From positions 1 through 10,997 of the forward strand of contig JAGYOJ010000031.1 of assembly GCA_018399435.1 (NCBI GenBank): DNA of 10,997 bases. Reading direction: 5' to 3'. Below, one piece after another: positions 1 through 6,582 of the stretch. Position 1 is the first letter of the stretch. Every line of letters starts with the position of its first letter. The notes under the pieces are model-generated. The model did no database searches. It was not told where the DNA came from and saw only the letters and a program-made list of their open reading frames with translations. The position numbers and the translations under genes are program-made. The stretch comes from Actinomycetota bacterium (GTDB lineage Bacteria; Actinomycetota; Humimicrobiia; Humimicrobiales; Humimicrobiaceae).

Positions 1-2
1 AT

Positions 3-15
3 TACAAATATTGTA
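3..15. promoter_or_regulatory. Small inverted repeat upstream of the operon
   Basis: TACAA at 3-7 and TTGTA at 11-15 form 5-base arms around a 3-base spacer, just upstream of the candidate promoter of the shell operon. This could be half of a regulator site. The arms are short and the region is very AT-rich, so chance is a real possibility. No regulator gene lies in the window to pair it with. Confidence 0.15.
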
Positions 16-24
16 TCTAATATA

Positions 25-53
25 TTAAATAAAAAATAATTTTCATTTATAAT
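25..53 (+). promoter_or_regulatory. Candidate sigma-70 type promoter of the BMC operon
   Basis: A perfect TATAAT lies at 48-53. A poor -35 candidate, TTAAAT at 25-30, lies 17 bases upstream. Transcription would start near base 60, about 30 bases before the first start codon. It is the only clear promoter-like site ahead of the first gene, and every downstream gene follows in the same direction at short spacing. TATAAT is easy to find in AT-rich DNA and the -35 box matches only about three of six positions, so this is tentative. The operon could also start left of the window. Confidence 0.4.
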
Positions 54-90
54 AGTGAAATCGTAAAACAACAAAAAGAAGGAGAAGAAA

Positions 91-366
91 ATGGCAGGAG
101 AAGCAATTGGATTAATCGAAACAAGAGGACTTGTTGGGTCAGTTGAAGCAGCGGATGCAATGGTAAAGGCTGCAAATGTAACCCTAATGGGCCAAGAAAG
201 AATTGGCGGGGGACTAGTAACCGTATTGGTAAAAGGCGATGTTGGCGCAGTAAAGGCAGCAGTTGATGCTGGAGCAGCAGCAGCTAAAAGAGTAGGAGAA
301 TTATTATCAGTACATGTAATTGCTAGGCCTCATCAGGATCTTGATTTGATTTTGCCTAGTGAATAA
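91..366 (+). CDS. BMC-H hexameric microcompartment shell protein (short form)
   Basis: This 91-residue protein is a single BMC domain of the PduA/EutM/CcmK type, which assembles as flat hexamers tiling the shell facets. The family opening is clear (GEAIGLIETRGLV, residues 3-15), as is the conserved segment GDVGAVKAAVDAGAAAA near residues 49-65 and the closing IARPHQDL. The pore loop reads I-G-G-G at residues 38-41, so the pore is lined by glycine. The length is normal for the family and there is no tail. The ATG at 91 has a strong AAGGAG site at 79-84, six bases upstream, which fits an abundant structural protein. It heads the operon and is a close paralogue of the tailed BMC-H at 2908-3300. 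The protein family is certain; the molecules that cross the pore are unknown. Confidence 0.97.
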   Translation: MAGEAIGLIETRGLVGSVEAADAMVKAANVTLMGQERIGGGLVTVLVKGDVGAVKAAVDAGAAAAKRVGELLSVHVIARPHQDLDLILPSE

Positions 367-401
367 AGATAATTTGTTAAAAAAAAGAGAGGTATTTTAA
401 A

Positions 402-467
402 GTGGATACCGAAAAATTAATTAAAGATGTAGTTGTTAATGTAATGCAAAGATTGGAAAGTGAAAAG
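402..467 (+). other. Encapsulation peptide of PduL
   Basis: Residues 1-22 of the phosphotransacylase are predicted to form an amphipathic helix with the hydrophobic residues Leu6, Ile7, Val10, Val11, Val12, Val14, Met15 and Leu18 among charged ones. A Gln/Asn/Ser-rich linker follows. This layout is typical of peptides that steer cargo into BMC lumens. The core TEKLIKDVVVNV (residues 3-14) closely matches VEKIVRSVVENL at the start of the neighbouring aldehyde dehydrogenase, which supports a shared docking partner. Confidence 0.8.
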
Positions 468-1430
468 GTACCTCAAAGTAAAACGGGCTCTAGTCAGAAC
501 TCAAATCAAGAAAATCAGGCAAGGGCTTCTTCAGAGCGCAAGGTGGTATGCGGAGTATCGGTAAGGCATGTCCACCTATGTAAAGAGCATCTGGAGATAC
601 TTTTTGGGAAAGGCCACCAGTTAAGCGAGTTAAGGGAATTATATAATCCAGGATTTGCGGCTAAAGAGGCTGTTACCATTGTAGGCCCTAAATTGAATGC
701 AATACAAAATGTACGCGTATTGGGGCCTCTAAGGAGCAAGTCACAAGTAGAGTTGGCTAAAACGGATTGTGTTATTCTGGGAATTGATGCCCCGGTTAAG
801 CCTTCCGGAAACTTTGAAGGTTCTGCATCAGCTGTTATAGTAGGCCCTAAGGGCGTTGTCCACCTGGATGAGGGGGTAATAAGGGCAAACAGGCATATAC
901 ATATGTGCCCTGAAGATGCAGAGTATTTTGGCCTTAATGATAATGACGAAGTAGATGTAAGGGTGCCGGGACCAAAAGGCCTTACTTTTAATAATGTACA
1001 GGTAAGAATTTCACCTGATTTTAAAACGGAAATGCATGTTGATACTGATGACGCTAATTCTGCAGATATTGTTAATGGTACTTTAGTTGATATAGTGGAC
1101 GCATCCTGTATTGCGCCTCTGGAAGCGCAAATGGCAGATGCTAATGGTACCCCACCGGATATACCGGACGGCAGCTTTGCTGGAGAAATAACGGATACAA
1201 ATGTTGCAAAAAGTGTTAGCAATAGCTTAGCAAGCCAGGCGGATAAACAGAATGGTGATGGCAGTTCTGAGGATCAGCAGGTTTCGGTAAGCGGTGATGA
1301 TAGGAAAATAGTTATCACTGTTGAGGATTTAAAAGATTACAAGGATAGCGGCATAAAGCTATCAGATAATGTAATACTTTCTCCACTGGCTAGAGATGAA
1401 GCCAAGGAAAGAGGTATTAAGATCTATTGA
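402..1430 (+). CDS. pduL: PduL-type phosphotransacylase with a long C-terminal extension
   Basis: PduL enzymes convert acyl-CoA and phosphate to acyl phosphate and CoA inside metabolosomes, recycling CoA for the aldehyde dehydrogenase. Family zinc-site motifs are present: RHVHL at residues 55-59, NRHIHM at 163-168, and MHVDTDDAN at 211-219. Residues 1-22 form a likely encapsulation helix, followed by a Gln/Asn/Ser-rich linker to about residue 45. Usual PduL proteins are about 210 residues. This one has 342, because a polar, acidic linker (about 240-300) and a small C-terminal motif (303-342) follow the catalytic domains. The start is GTG at 402, nine bases after AGAGAGG at 386-392; it gives the complete targeting helix. 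The 31-base gap to the aldehyde dehydrogenase gene supports joint action. The enzyme family is secure. Acyl specificity cannot be read from the sequence. Confidence 0.95.
   Translation: MDTEKLIKDVVVNVMQRLESEKVPQSKTGSSQNSNQENQARASSERKVVCGVSVRHVHLCKEHLEILFGKGHQLSELRELYNPGFAAKEAVTIVGPKLNAIQNVRVLGPLRSKSQVELAKTDCVILGIDAPVKPSGNFEGSASAVIVGPKGVVHLDEGVIRANRHIHMCPEDAEYFGLNDNDEVDVRVPGPKGLTFNNVQVRISPDFKTEMHVDTDDANSADIVNGTLVDIVDASCIAPLEAQMADANGTPPDIPDGSFAGEITDTNVAKSVSNSLASQADKQNGDGSSEDQQVSVSGDDRKIVITVEDLKDYKDSGIKLSDNVILSPLARDEAKERGIKIY
1308..1427 (+). other. C-terminal motif of PduL resembling the start of EutQ-type proteins
   Basis: Residues 303-342 of the phosphotransacylase read as a small unit: IVITVEDLKDY, then a short strand, then LSPLARDEAKERGIKI. 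The pattern of an initial 'I-T-x-x-D-(L/V)' and a later '(T/S)-P-x-A-R-x-x-A-x-x-x-G-I' resembles the N-terminal segment of EutQ and of some other microcompartment-associated proteins. I recognise this from memory and have not aligned it by computer. About 60 acidic, Ser/Asn/Asp/Gln-rich residues separate it from the catalytic part, so it is probably an independent tethered module. Confidence 0.55.
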
Positions 1431-1461
1431 TAAAAAAATTTGAAGATATAGGGGGTAAGAT

Positions 1462-1524
1462 GTGGCTATAGATGAAAATACCGTCGAAAAAATAGTAAGG
1501 AGTGTAGTAGAAAACCTGTCTAGC
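1462..1524 (+). other. Encapsulation peptide of the aldehyde dehydrogenase
   Basis: Residues 1-21 are predicted to form an amphipathic helix, followed by a flexible Ser/Gln/Asn linker before the catalytic domain begins near residue 38. The segment VEKIVRSVVENL (residues 8-19) aligns without gaps to TEKLIKDVVVNV in PduL, with identity or conservative change at most positions. PduP-type enzymes are well known to carry such targeting peptides. Confidence 0.8.
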
Positions 1525-2880
1525 AGCCAGAATTCCAGCAGCTTAAAGGTTTCGTCTATTGCTACTTCTAAAGATGGTCTATTTGACAATATAGAAGATG
1601 CAATAAAAGCAGCTAAAACAGCGCAGCAAAAGCTTTTTAATATGGGAAAAGATATAAGGTTTAAGATTGTGGGTTCAATTAAGGAAGCCTGCAAGGGCCA
1701 TGTTGAAAAACTTGCTAGAATGAGTGTAGACGAAACTGAAATGGGCAATTTTGAAGATAAAATTTTAAAAGTTCAGGTAGCTATTGATTATTCAGTAGGG
1801 CCTGAAGATTTAGAAATAGAAACATATAGTAGCGATAGCGGAACCCAGACTTTTGAAATGGCGCCCTGGGGAGTTATTGGGGCTATAACGCCAATGACAA
1901 ATCCAACGCCAATGATTATAAATAATGCAATAGTGATGATATCAGCAGGCAATTCTGTTGTATTTTTGCCGCATCCAAAAGCTAATAAGTGTACTTTGGA
2001 AGCATTTAAAATTGTGCACCAGGCAATAGTGGATGCAGGGGGGCCGCCAAATCTAATTACTGCTACCAGGGAAGCAAAGATAAAAAATGTTTCAAATGTG
2101 TTTAAAAGCCCTGATGTAGATATGATTTGTGCAACCGGAGGCCCGGGGATAGTAGAGTTATCCTTGAAAAGCGGCAAGAAAGCAATAGGCGCCGGCCCTG
2201 GCAATCCACCAGTAATTGTAGACGAAACTGCTGATGTTGAACATGCTGCCAGCGAAATAGCTTTTGGTGCCGCATTTGACAATAATATATTATGCAATGA
2301 TGAAAAAGTAATTATCCTTATAAGGAGCATTGCAGACAGGTTTTTATCTGAAATTGCAAAACATAAAACAATTGTATTAAATTCTGAACAGGCAGCCAGG
2401 GTTACGGATGTAGTAGTTAAAGATAATGAAGTAGTAAAAGAGCTAATGGGAAAAGATTGTCCGGTTATTCTTCAAAAATCCGGCATAAATTTTGATAATT
2501 CAGTAAAGCTTGCAGTTTTTGTTGCTGATTCAGAAAATCATCCGCTCGTGCAACATGAGCAAATGCTTCCCGTGGTTCCTATTGTGCTAGCAGATACATT
2601 TGAAGAGGCAGTTGAAATTGCAATAAGGGCCGAGCACGGATTTAAGCATACTGCAATGATACATTCAAATAATCTTAAAAGGATAACTAGTTTTGGGCAG
2701 AGAATTAATACAACTAATTTTATAGTAAACGGGCATTCTCAAAGAAGCGCTGGTACAGTTAATGAAGGAGGGACAGCCTGGACTTTAGCTGGAGCAACCG
2801 GAGAGGGCCATGCTTCTCCAAGGACATTTACCAGACAAAGAAAAATTACTTTTTATGGTTCAATGAATATTGTGAAATAA
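1462..2880 (+). CDS. CoA-acylating aldehyde dehydrogenase, PduP/EutE type, encapsulated
   Basis: This core enzyme of metabolosomes oxidises an aldehyde to acyl-CoA with NAD+ and CoA. The 472 residues fit the PduP/EutE family. Visible landmarks are PMTNPTP (144-150) in the cofactor domain, ATGGPGIV (224-231), the catalytic cysteine in FDNNILCNDEK (Cys278, codon 2293-2295), HEQMLPVVP (365-373), and the family ending GEGHASPRTFTRQR (448-461). Residues 1-20 form an amphipathic encapsulation helix, followed by a Ser/Asn-rich linker. The start is GTG at 1462, preceded at six bases by GGGGG (1451-1455). An overlapping ATG at 1460 is closed within four codons, which excludes it. It sits between pduL and a shell gene, so its acyl-CoA product would pass directly to PduL. 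Substrate is open: acetaldehyde, propionaldehyde, lactaldehyde and glycolaldehyde are all handled by relatives. Confidence 0.96.
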   Translation: MAIDENTVEKIVRSVVENLSSSQNSSSLKVSSIATSKDGLFDNIEDAIKAAKTAQQKLFNMGKDIRFKIVGSIKEACKGHVEKLARMSVDETEMGNFEDKILKVQVAIDYSVGPEDLEIETYSSDSGTQTFEMAPWGVIGAITPMTNPTPMIINNAIVMISAGNSVVFLPHPKANKCTLEAFKIVHQAIVDAGGPPNLITATREAKIKNVSNVFKSPDVDMICATGGPGIVELSLKSGKKAIGAGPGNPPVIVDETADVEHAASEIAFGAAFDNNILCNDEKVIILIRSIADRFLSEIAKHKTIVLNSEQAARVTDVVVKDNEVVKELMGKDCPVILQKSGINFDNSVKLAVFVADSENHPLVQHEQMLPVVPIVLADTFEEAVEIAIRAEHGFKHTAMIHSNNLKRITSFGQRINTTNFIVNGHSQRSAGTVNEGGTAWTLAGATGEGHASPRTFTRQRKITFYGSMNIVK

Positions 2881-2907
2881 ATTCTGATTTTGAAAGGAGT
2901 TCTATAG

Positions 2908-3300
2908 ATGAATGGTGAAGCCATAGGTTTAATAGAGACCAGAGGGCTGGTAAGCTCAACCGAAGCTGCAGATTCAATGGTAAAAGCAGCAAATGTTAAG
3001 CTGATTGCAAAAGCTTATGTTGGCAGCGGGTATGCAGCAGTTGTTATCTCCGGCGATGTCGGAGCTGTAAAAGCTGCAGTTGATGCTGGAGCTGCTGCCG
3101 CTAAGAGAGTAGGAGAGATAGTGAGTGTACATATAATTCCTAGGCCCCATCCAGATTTGGAAAAGATTTTAAATGGAAAAGCAGTAAGGTCTGGAAGAGG
3201 CACTTTCCCTAAATCCAGGTCGCCGAAAGGCAGCCAAAAAGGCAAGGGCAAGGGGAAAGGCAAGGGTAAAAGTTCAAAAGGAAAGAAAAATAATAAATAA
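2908..3300 (+). CDS. BMC-H shell protein with a lysine/glycine-rich C-terminal tail
   Basis: Residues 1-90 are a complete BMC-H domain, nearly identical in key segments to the shell protein at 91-366. GEAIGLIETRGLV (3-15) and VGAVKAAVDAGAAAAKRVGE (51-70) are the same in both. The pore loop differs: V-G-S-G-Y at 38-42, the classic PduA-like serine pore. After the domain comes a 40-residue tail (91-130) with 13 Lys, 3 Arg and no acidic residue, including five Lys-Gly pairs at 111-120. An ordinary BMC-H has about 90-100 residues. The ATG at 2908 is supported by AAAGGAGT at 2893-2900, the joint strongest site in the operon. The domain call is certain. The tail's job is unknown; it might bind nucleic acid, polyphosphate, membrane lipids or acidic partner proteins, or cross-link shells. 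Confidence 0.96.
   Translation: MNGEAIGLIETRGLVSSTEAADSMVKAANVKLIAKAYVGSGYAAVVISGDVGAVKAAVDAGAAAAKRVGEIVSVHIIPRPHPDLEKILNGKAVRSGRGTFPKSRSPKGSQKGKGKGKGKGKSSKGKKNNK
3178..3297 (+). other. Basic low-complexity tail of the second BMC-H
   Basis: This codes for residues 91-130 of the shell protein: a linker with Arg and Ser-Pro (SRSPKGS), then a Lys/Gly block and a closing KGKKNNK. It has sixteen positive charges and no negative ones in 40 residues. The tail is in frame with normal codon use and ends in a normal stop, so it is not a read-through of a damaged gene. In solved BMC shells the BMC-H C-terminus lies on the concave face, which faces the cytosol, so the tails would probably sit outside, six per hexamer. 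Confidence 0.75.
3241..3270 (+). repeat. Five tandem GGN-AAR codon pairs
   Basis: Five consecutive six-base units of the form GGN AAR code for Gly-Lys five times inside the basic tail. Third positions vary (GGC, GGC, GGG, GGC, GGT with AAG, AAG, AAA, AAG, AAA). That argues for selection on the protein sequence as well as slippage. Such a tract could expand or shrink between strains. Confidence 0.7.
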
Positions 3301-3314
3301 GGCGGATTTGTTTT

Positions 3315-3863
3315 ATGGAAAAATCTATAGGTATTGTTGAGTTCCGGAGCATTGCAATTGGAATTAGCGCTATAGATAAGATAGTAAAGGCAGCTGACGT
3401 TAGGATAGTTGATGCCAATGCTATTTGCGCCGGTAAATATTATATTGTTTTTGCCGGGTCAGTAAGTGCTGTTTCTAATTCCCTGAGTGTAATAAGGGAA
3501 GAAGAAGAACCTTTTATTATAGATTCAGCAAGTATATCAAATGTTTACCCTGAGATTTTTTCAGCATTGTTTCAGACAGCTGAAATCAAAGAATGGAAAT
3601 CAATAGGAGTTATAGAGACTATAACTTCCCCTTCAATATTTATGGCTGCTGATGCTGCAGTCAAGGCTACTTCTGTAGATTTAGTGGAGATAAGAGTAGC
3701 CAGGGCGCTTGGCGGAAAAAACATGTTAATAATTAATGGGGATGTATCATCAGTTAAAGAATCAATAAGGGCAGGTATAGGATACCCTGAAGAAAAGGAT
3801 TTTTTAGTTGACTATAGAGTGATAGCGTCTCCGCATCAAGATTTATATAGGGCAATCAAGTAA
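3315..3863 (+). CDS. pduT: PduT-type tandem BMC-domain (BMC-T) shell protein with pore cysteine
   Basis: The 182 residues contain two fused BMC domains. The first starts with SIGIVEFRSIA (residues 4-14); the second starts with SIGVIETI near residue 95 and ends with VIASPHQDLYRAIK. Such proteins form pseudo-hexameric trimers in the shell. The pore loop of the first domain reads AICAGKYY, with the cysteine at residue 38 (codon 3426-3428). This is the position used by PduT, where Cys38 from three subunits holds a [4Fe-4S] cluster at the trimer pore. The match to PduT in length and motif is strong by eye. The ATG at 3315 has only a weak upstream site (GGCGGA at 3301-3306), 14 bases after the preceding stop, so translation may depend on coupling. 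Likely role (inference): electron or cluster passage across the shell. Confidence 0.92.
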   Translation: MEKSIGIVEFRSIAIGISAIDKIVKAADVRIVDANAICAGKYYIVFAGSVSAVSNSLSVIREEEEPFIIDSASISNVYPEIFSALFQTAEIKEWKSIGVIETITSPSIFMAADAAVKATSVDLVEIRVARALGGKNMLIINGDVSSVKESIRAGIGYPEEKDFLVDYRVIASPHQDLYRAIK

Positions 3864-3873
3864 AGACATAAAC

Positions 3874-5154
3874 ATGAAAATAAATTTAGATTATGGAAAT
3901 AAAAAATTGGGAATTGATGTTCCTGAAAAAAATTTAAAATATATTTTAGAAACAAAACCAGTTAAACCGTTAATAAATCCGAAGGAAAAAATTGCTGACA
4001 GCCTATATAATCCAATAGGATCACCGCCTTTAAAGGATTTAGTAAACCCTGGACAGAATGTCTGTATAGTTATTTCAGATGTAACCAGGGCTGTCCCTAC
4101 AAAACTTATCTTAGAGGTTTTGCTGCCTGAATTGGCAGAATATGGCATAGGTAGCGATAATATTTCAATCCTTATCGCAACTGGATTGCATAGGCCTAAT
4201 GAAGGCAAAGAGCTAGAGGGCTTAGTGGGAAAAGAAATAAAAGAAAATTATAGGATTATAAATCATAATGCAAGAGACAGGAATTCCTGCAAAGAAATTG
4301 GCAAAACTAAAAAAGGCACGCCGGTAGTCCTGGACAAGGAATACCTGGATGCAGATTTTAAAATACTTACAGGGTTAATAGAGCCCCATTTCATGGCTGG
4401 ATTTTCAGGAGGGCGTAAATCAATATGTCCTGGCATAAGCTATATGGATATGTTTAAATATTTTCACGGCCCGCCAATACTTGAATCCCCCAATGCTGCA
4501 ACGGGCGTGCTAAAAGATAATCCATTCCATGAAGAAGCAACTGAAATTGCTAAAATGGCAGGCGTAGATTTTATAGTGAATGTAACCATTAACAAGGATA
4601 AACAAACTACAGGCATTTTTAGCGGGGATCTGGAAAAAGCCCATTACCAGGGCGCAAAATTTTGCCTGCAGTCAAGCCAGTATAATATAGAGGAAGAGGC
4701 AGATATAGTCATTACTACCGGCGGGGGCATGCCTTTAGACACTACCCTTTACCAGGCGGTAAAAGGCATGGTAGGCTGCATGCCTGCAGTTAAAAAAGGC
4801 GGCATGATTATAATTGCTTCAGAATGCAGTGAAGAAATTGGAAGTGAAGAATTTACCAAAATACTTACAAGTGAAGACAGCTTAGATAAATTTATGGATA
4901 AAATTTGCAATACCGATTATTTTGAAATTGACCAGTGGGAATTAGAAGAATTGGTAAAAGCAAGAAAGAAGGCAGAAATTTATTTGTTTAGCGATTGCCT
5001 TCTTGATTGTAATTATGTTATACCAACAGATACATTAAAAATTGTTAAATCAATGCAGGAAGCAATCAATATAGGCTTTGAAAAATATGGCAATGATGCT
5101 AAAGTAACTGTAATTCCAGAAGGGCCTTATGTAATTCCTGTATTGAAAAAGTAA
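3874..5154 (+). CDS. larA: LarA-family nickel-pincer 2-hydroxyacid racemase
   Basis: LarA enzymes interconvert the enantiomers of lactate, or of other 2-hydroxyacids in related clades, using a covalently bound nickel-pincer nucleotide. The 426 residues match the family length. Visible motifs are SDVTRAVP (68-75), ATGLHRP (102-108, His106), NHNARD (130-135), EPHFMAGFSGGRKSICPG (170-187) and the C-terminal PEGPYVIP. Lys182 is the expected cofactor-anchoring lysine, and His106, His172 and His198 are candidate catalytic or nickel-binding histidines. The ATG at 3874 lies 10 bases after the shell gene's stop with no good Shine-Dalgarno, suggesting translational coupling. The cofactor needs LarB, LarC and LarE, which are not in the window. 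Position between the shell genes and a GlcD/GlcF pair suggests it feeds one enantiomer to that oxidase. Lactate is the most likely substrate; other hydroxyacids are possible. Confidence 0.9.
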   Translation: MKINLDYGNKKLGIDVPEKNLKYILETKPVKPLINPKEKIADSLYNPIGSPPLKDLVNPGQNVCIVISDVTRAVPTKLILEVLLPELAEYGIGSDNISILIATGLHRPNEGKELEGLVGKEIKENYRIINHNARDRNSCKEIGKTKKGTPVVLDKEYLDADFKILTGLIEPHFMAGFSGGRKSICPGISYMDMFKYFHGPPILESPNAATGVLKDNPFHEEATEIAKMAGVDFIVNVTINKDKQTTGIFSGDLEKAHYQGAKFCLQSSQYNIEEEADIVITTGGGMPLDTTLYQAVKGMVGCMPAVKKGGMIIIASECSEEIGSEEFTKILTSEDSLDKFMDKICNTDYFEIDQWELEELVKARKKAEIYLFSDCLLDCNYVIPTDTLKIVKSMQEAINIGFEKYGNDAKVTVIPEGPYVIPVLKK

Positions 5155-5185
5155 TTTATATTTTAAAATAAGAATTAAATCTTCA

Positions 5186-5202
5186 AGGGATGAGGTTTCC
5201 CT
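5186..5202 (+). promoter_or_regulatory. Small hairpin presenting the ribosome site of the glcD-like gene
   Basis: AGGGA at 5186-5190 pairs perfectly with TCCCT at 5198-5202. The loop TGAGGTT contains the GAGG ribosome site (5192-5195), and the stem ends directly against the ATG at 5203. With a five-base stem it is a weak structure. It could help expose the site in a loop or slightly slow initiation. Chance occurrence is possible. Confidence 0.3.
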
Positions 5203-6582
5203 ATGATTGCAGACAAAAAGATTAATAAATTAAAAGAAATAGTGGGCGGTGACGCAGTTTCAACCGCGGTTGAAGATCGGATAGCTTACAGCTATGATTC
5301 TACTAGGCTTGAATACTTGCCGGATATAATAGTAAAAGCTAAAAATGCAGAGCAAATTAGTAATTTGTTTAAATTTGCTAATGAAAACAATATACCAATC
5401 ACGCCAAGGGGTTCAGCAACAGGATTAAGCGGCGGCTGCTTGGCTGTTAATGGCGGCATTTTACTAGTAATGGTTGAAATGAATAAAATTTTTGATATTA
5501 ATACTGTTGATTTGCTGGTAGATGCTGAAGCAGGAGTGATAACGGAAGAAATTGATAAAAAAGCAAGAAAATTTAATCTTTTTTACCCCCCGGATCCTGG
5601 AAGCATAAAGAGCTCGACAATTGGAGGAAATATTGCTGAAAATGCTGGAGGCCTTAGGGGCTTAAAATACGGGGTTACAAAAGATTATGTAAATAGCTTG
5701 GAAGTAGTTCTTCCTACTGGAGAAATAGCCCAGTTCGGAGCAAAAACAGTTAAGGGCGTTACCGGCTATAATCTAAAAGATTTGATGGTAGGTTCTGAAG
5801 GAACATTAGGAGTAATTACAAGGGCTACATTAAACTTGCTTCCCTTGCCGCAAAAGAGGGCAAGCCTCCTTGCATTATTTGACAAGCTTACAGATGCGGC
5901 CCAAACAGTTGTGGATATAGTTTCTGAGGGAGTCATTACTTCAACACTAGAGATTATTGATAATGTTACTATTAATGCTATAGAAGATTACCTGGATCTG
6001 GGAATTGACAGAAATGTAGGCGCAATGCTTTTAATTGAGGTTGACGGCCAGGAAGGCGCTGTTGATATAGAGGCAGAAATAATTAAAAAAGTTTGCAATA
6101 AAAATAATACTACTTCATGCAAATTAGCAAAATCTGAAAGTGAAAGGGATTCCTTATGGTCTGCCAGAAGAGCTGCCTTATCTGCATTAGCAAGGGTCAA
6201 GCCTTCAACAATATTAGAAGATGCTACTATACCGAGAAGCAAAACTGTCCAGCTTATTAAAGCTATCAACAGGATTGCAGAAAAGTATGATATAAGGATT
6301 GGCACTTTTGGGCATGCTGGAGACGGGAATCTACATCCTACAATTCTTACGGATTTAAGGATAAAAGAAGAAGCTGAAAAAGTAGAAAAGGTAATAGAAG
6401 AAATTTTTAAAGAAACCGTTAAGCTAGGGGGAACTTTATCAGGAGAACATGGCATTGGCATTTCAAAAGCAAAATATTTACAGATGGAAATATCTCCTGA
6501 AACTTTTGGCATCATGAAAAGGGTTAAAAAAGCTTTTGATCCGAATAATATATTAAATCCTGGCAAAATGAGTTTTGATTAG
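5203..6582 (+). CDS. glcD: GlcD-type FAD-linked 2-hydroxyacid dehydrogenase
   Basis: This is a 459-residue flavoprotein of the GlcD / D-lactate dehydrogenase family, which oxidises glycolate, D-lactate or similar 2-hydroxyacids to the 2-oxoacid. An FAD-binding (PCMH-type) N-terminal half shows PRGSATGLSGG (68-78), DPGSIKSSTIGGNIAENAGG (131-150) and GSEGTLG (197-203). The C-terminal FAD-oxidase domain shows GHAGDGNLHP (370-379) and SGEHGIG (413-419), whose histidines serve metal and substrate binding in relatives. The usual ending FDPNNILNPGK is intact. The ATG at 5203 has GAGG at 5192-5195. The N-terminus is ordinary for the family, so there is no sign of encapsulation. Electrons would go to the Fe-S protein encoded 48 bases downstream. 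After LarA, D-lactate is the favoured substrate; glycolate is the main alternative. No EtfAB genes accompany it. Confidence 0.93.
   Translation: MIADKKINKLKEIVGGDAVSTAVEDRIAYSYDSTRLEYLPDIIVKAKNAEQISNLFKFANENNIPITPRGSATGLSGGCLAVNGGILLVMVEMNKIFDINTVDLLVDAEAGVITEEIDKKARKFNLFYPPDPGSIKSSTIGGNIAENAGGLRGLKYGVTKDYVNSLEVVLPTGEIAQFGAKTVKGVTGYNLKDLMVGSEGTLGVITRATLNLLPLPQKRASLLALFDKLTDAAQTVVDIVSEGVITSTLEIIDNVTINAIEDYLDLGIDRNVGAMLLIEVDGQEGAVDIEAEIIKKVCNKNNTTSCKLAKSESERDSLWSARRAALSALARVKPSTILEDATIPRSKTVQLIKAINRIAEKYDIRIGTFGHAGDGNLHPTILTDLRIKEEAEKVEKVIEEIFKETVKLGGTLSGEHGIGISKAKYLQMEISPETFGIMKRVKKAFDPNNILNPGKMSFD

Noticed and set aside
515..1222. Long open frame on the minus strand inside pduL
   Set aside because: It lies fully under a strongly supported PduL gene, has no recognisable domain and no supporting context; an antisense shadow. 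The same applies to the other minus-strand frames in the window.
3209..3418. Minus-strand open frame across the end of the tailed BMC-H and the start of BMC-T
   Set aside because: Its sequence is the reverse of the Lys-Gly tract and shell domain; no start signal or family features.
5143..5169. Possible internal promoter TTGAAA and TAAAAT before glcD
   Set aside because: The spacer is only 15 bases, the -35 lies within larA, and such matches are common in this base composition.
5159..5170. Perfect 12-base palindrome TATTTTAAAATA after larA
   Set aside because: Pure A/T, no loop for a hairpin, no T-run arrangement of a terminator; expected by chance in AT-rich DNA.
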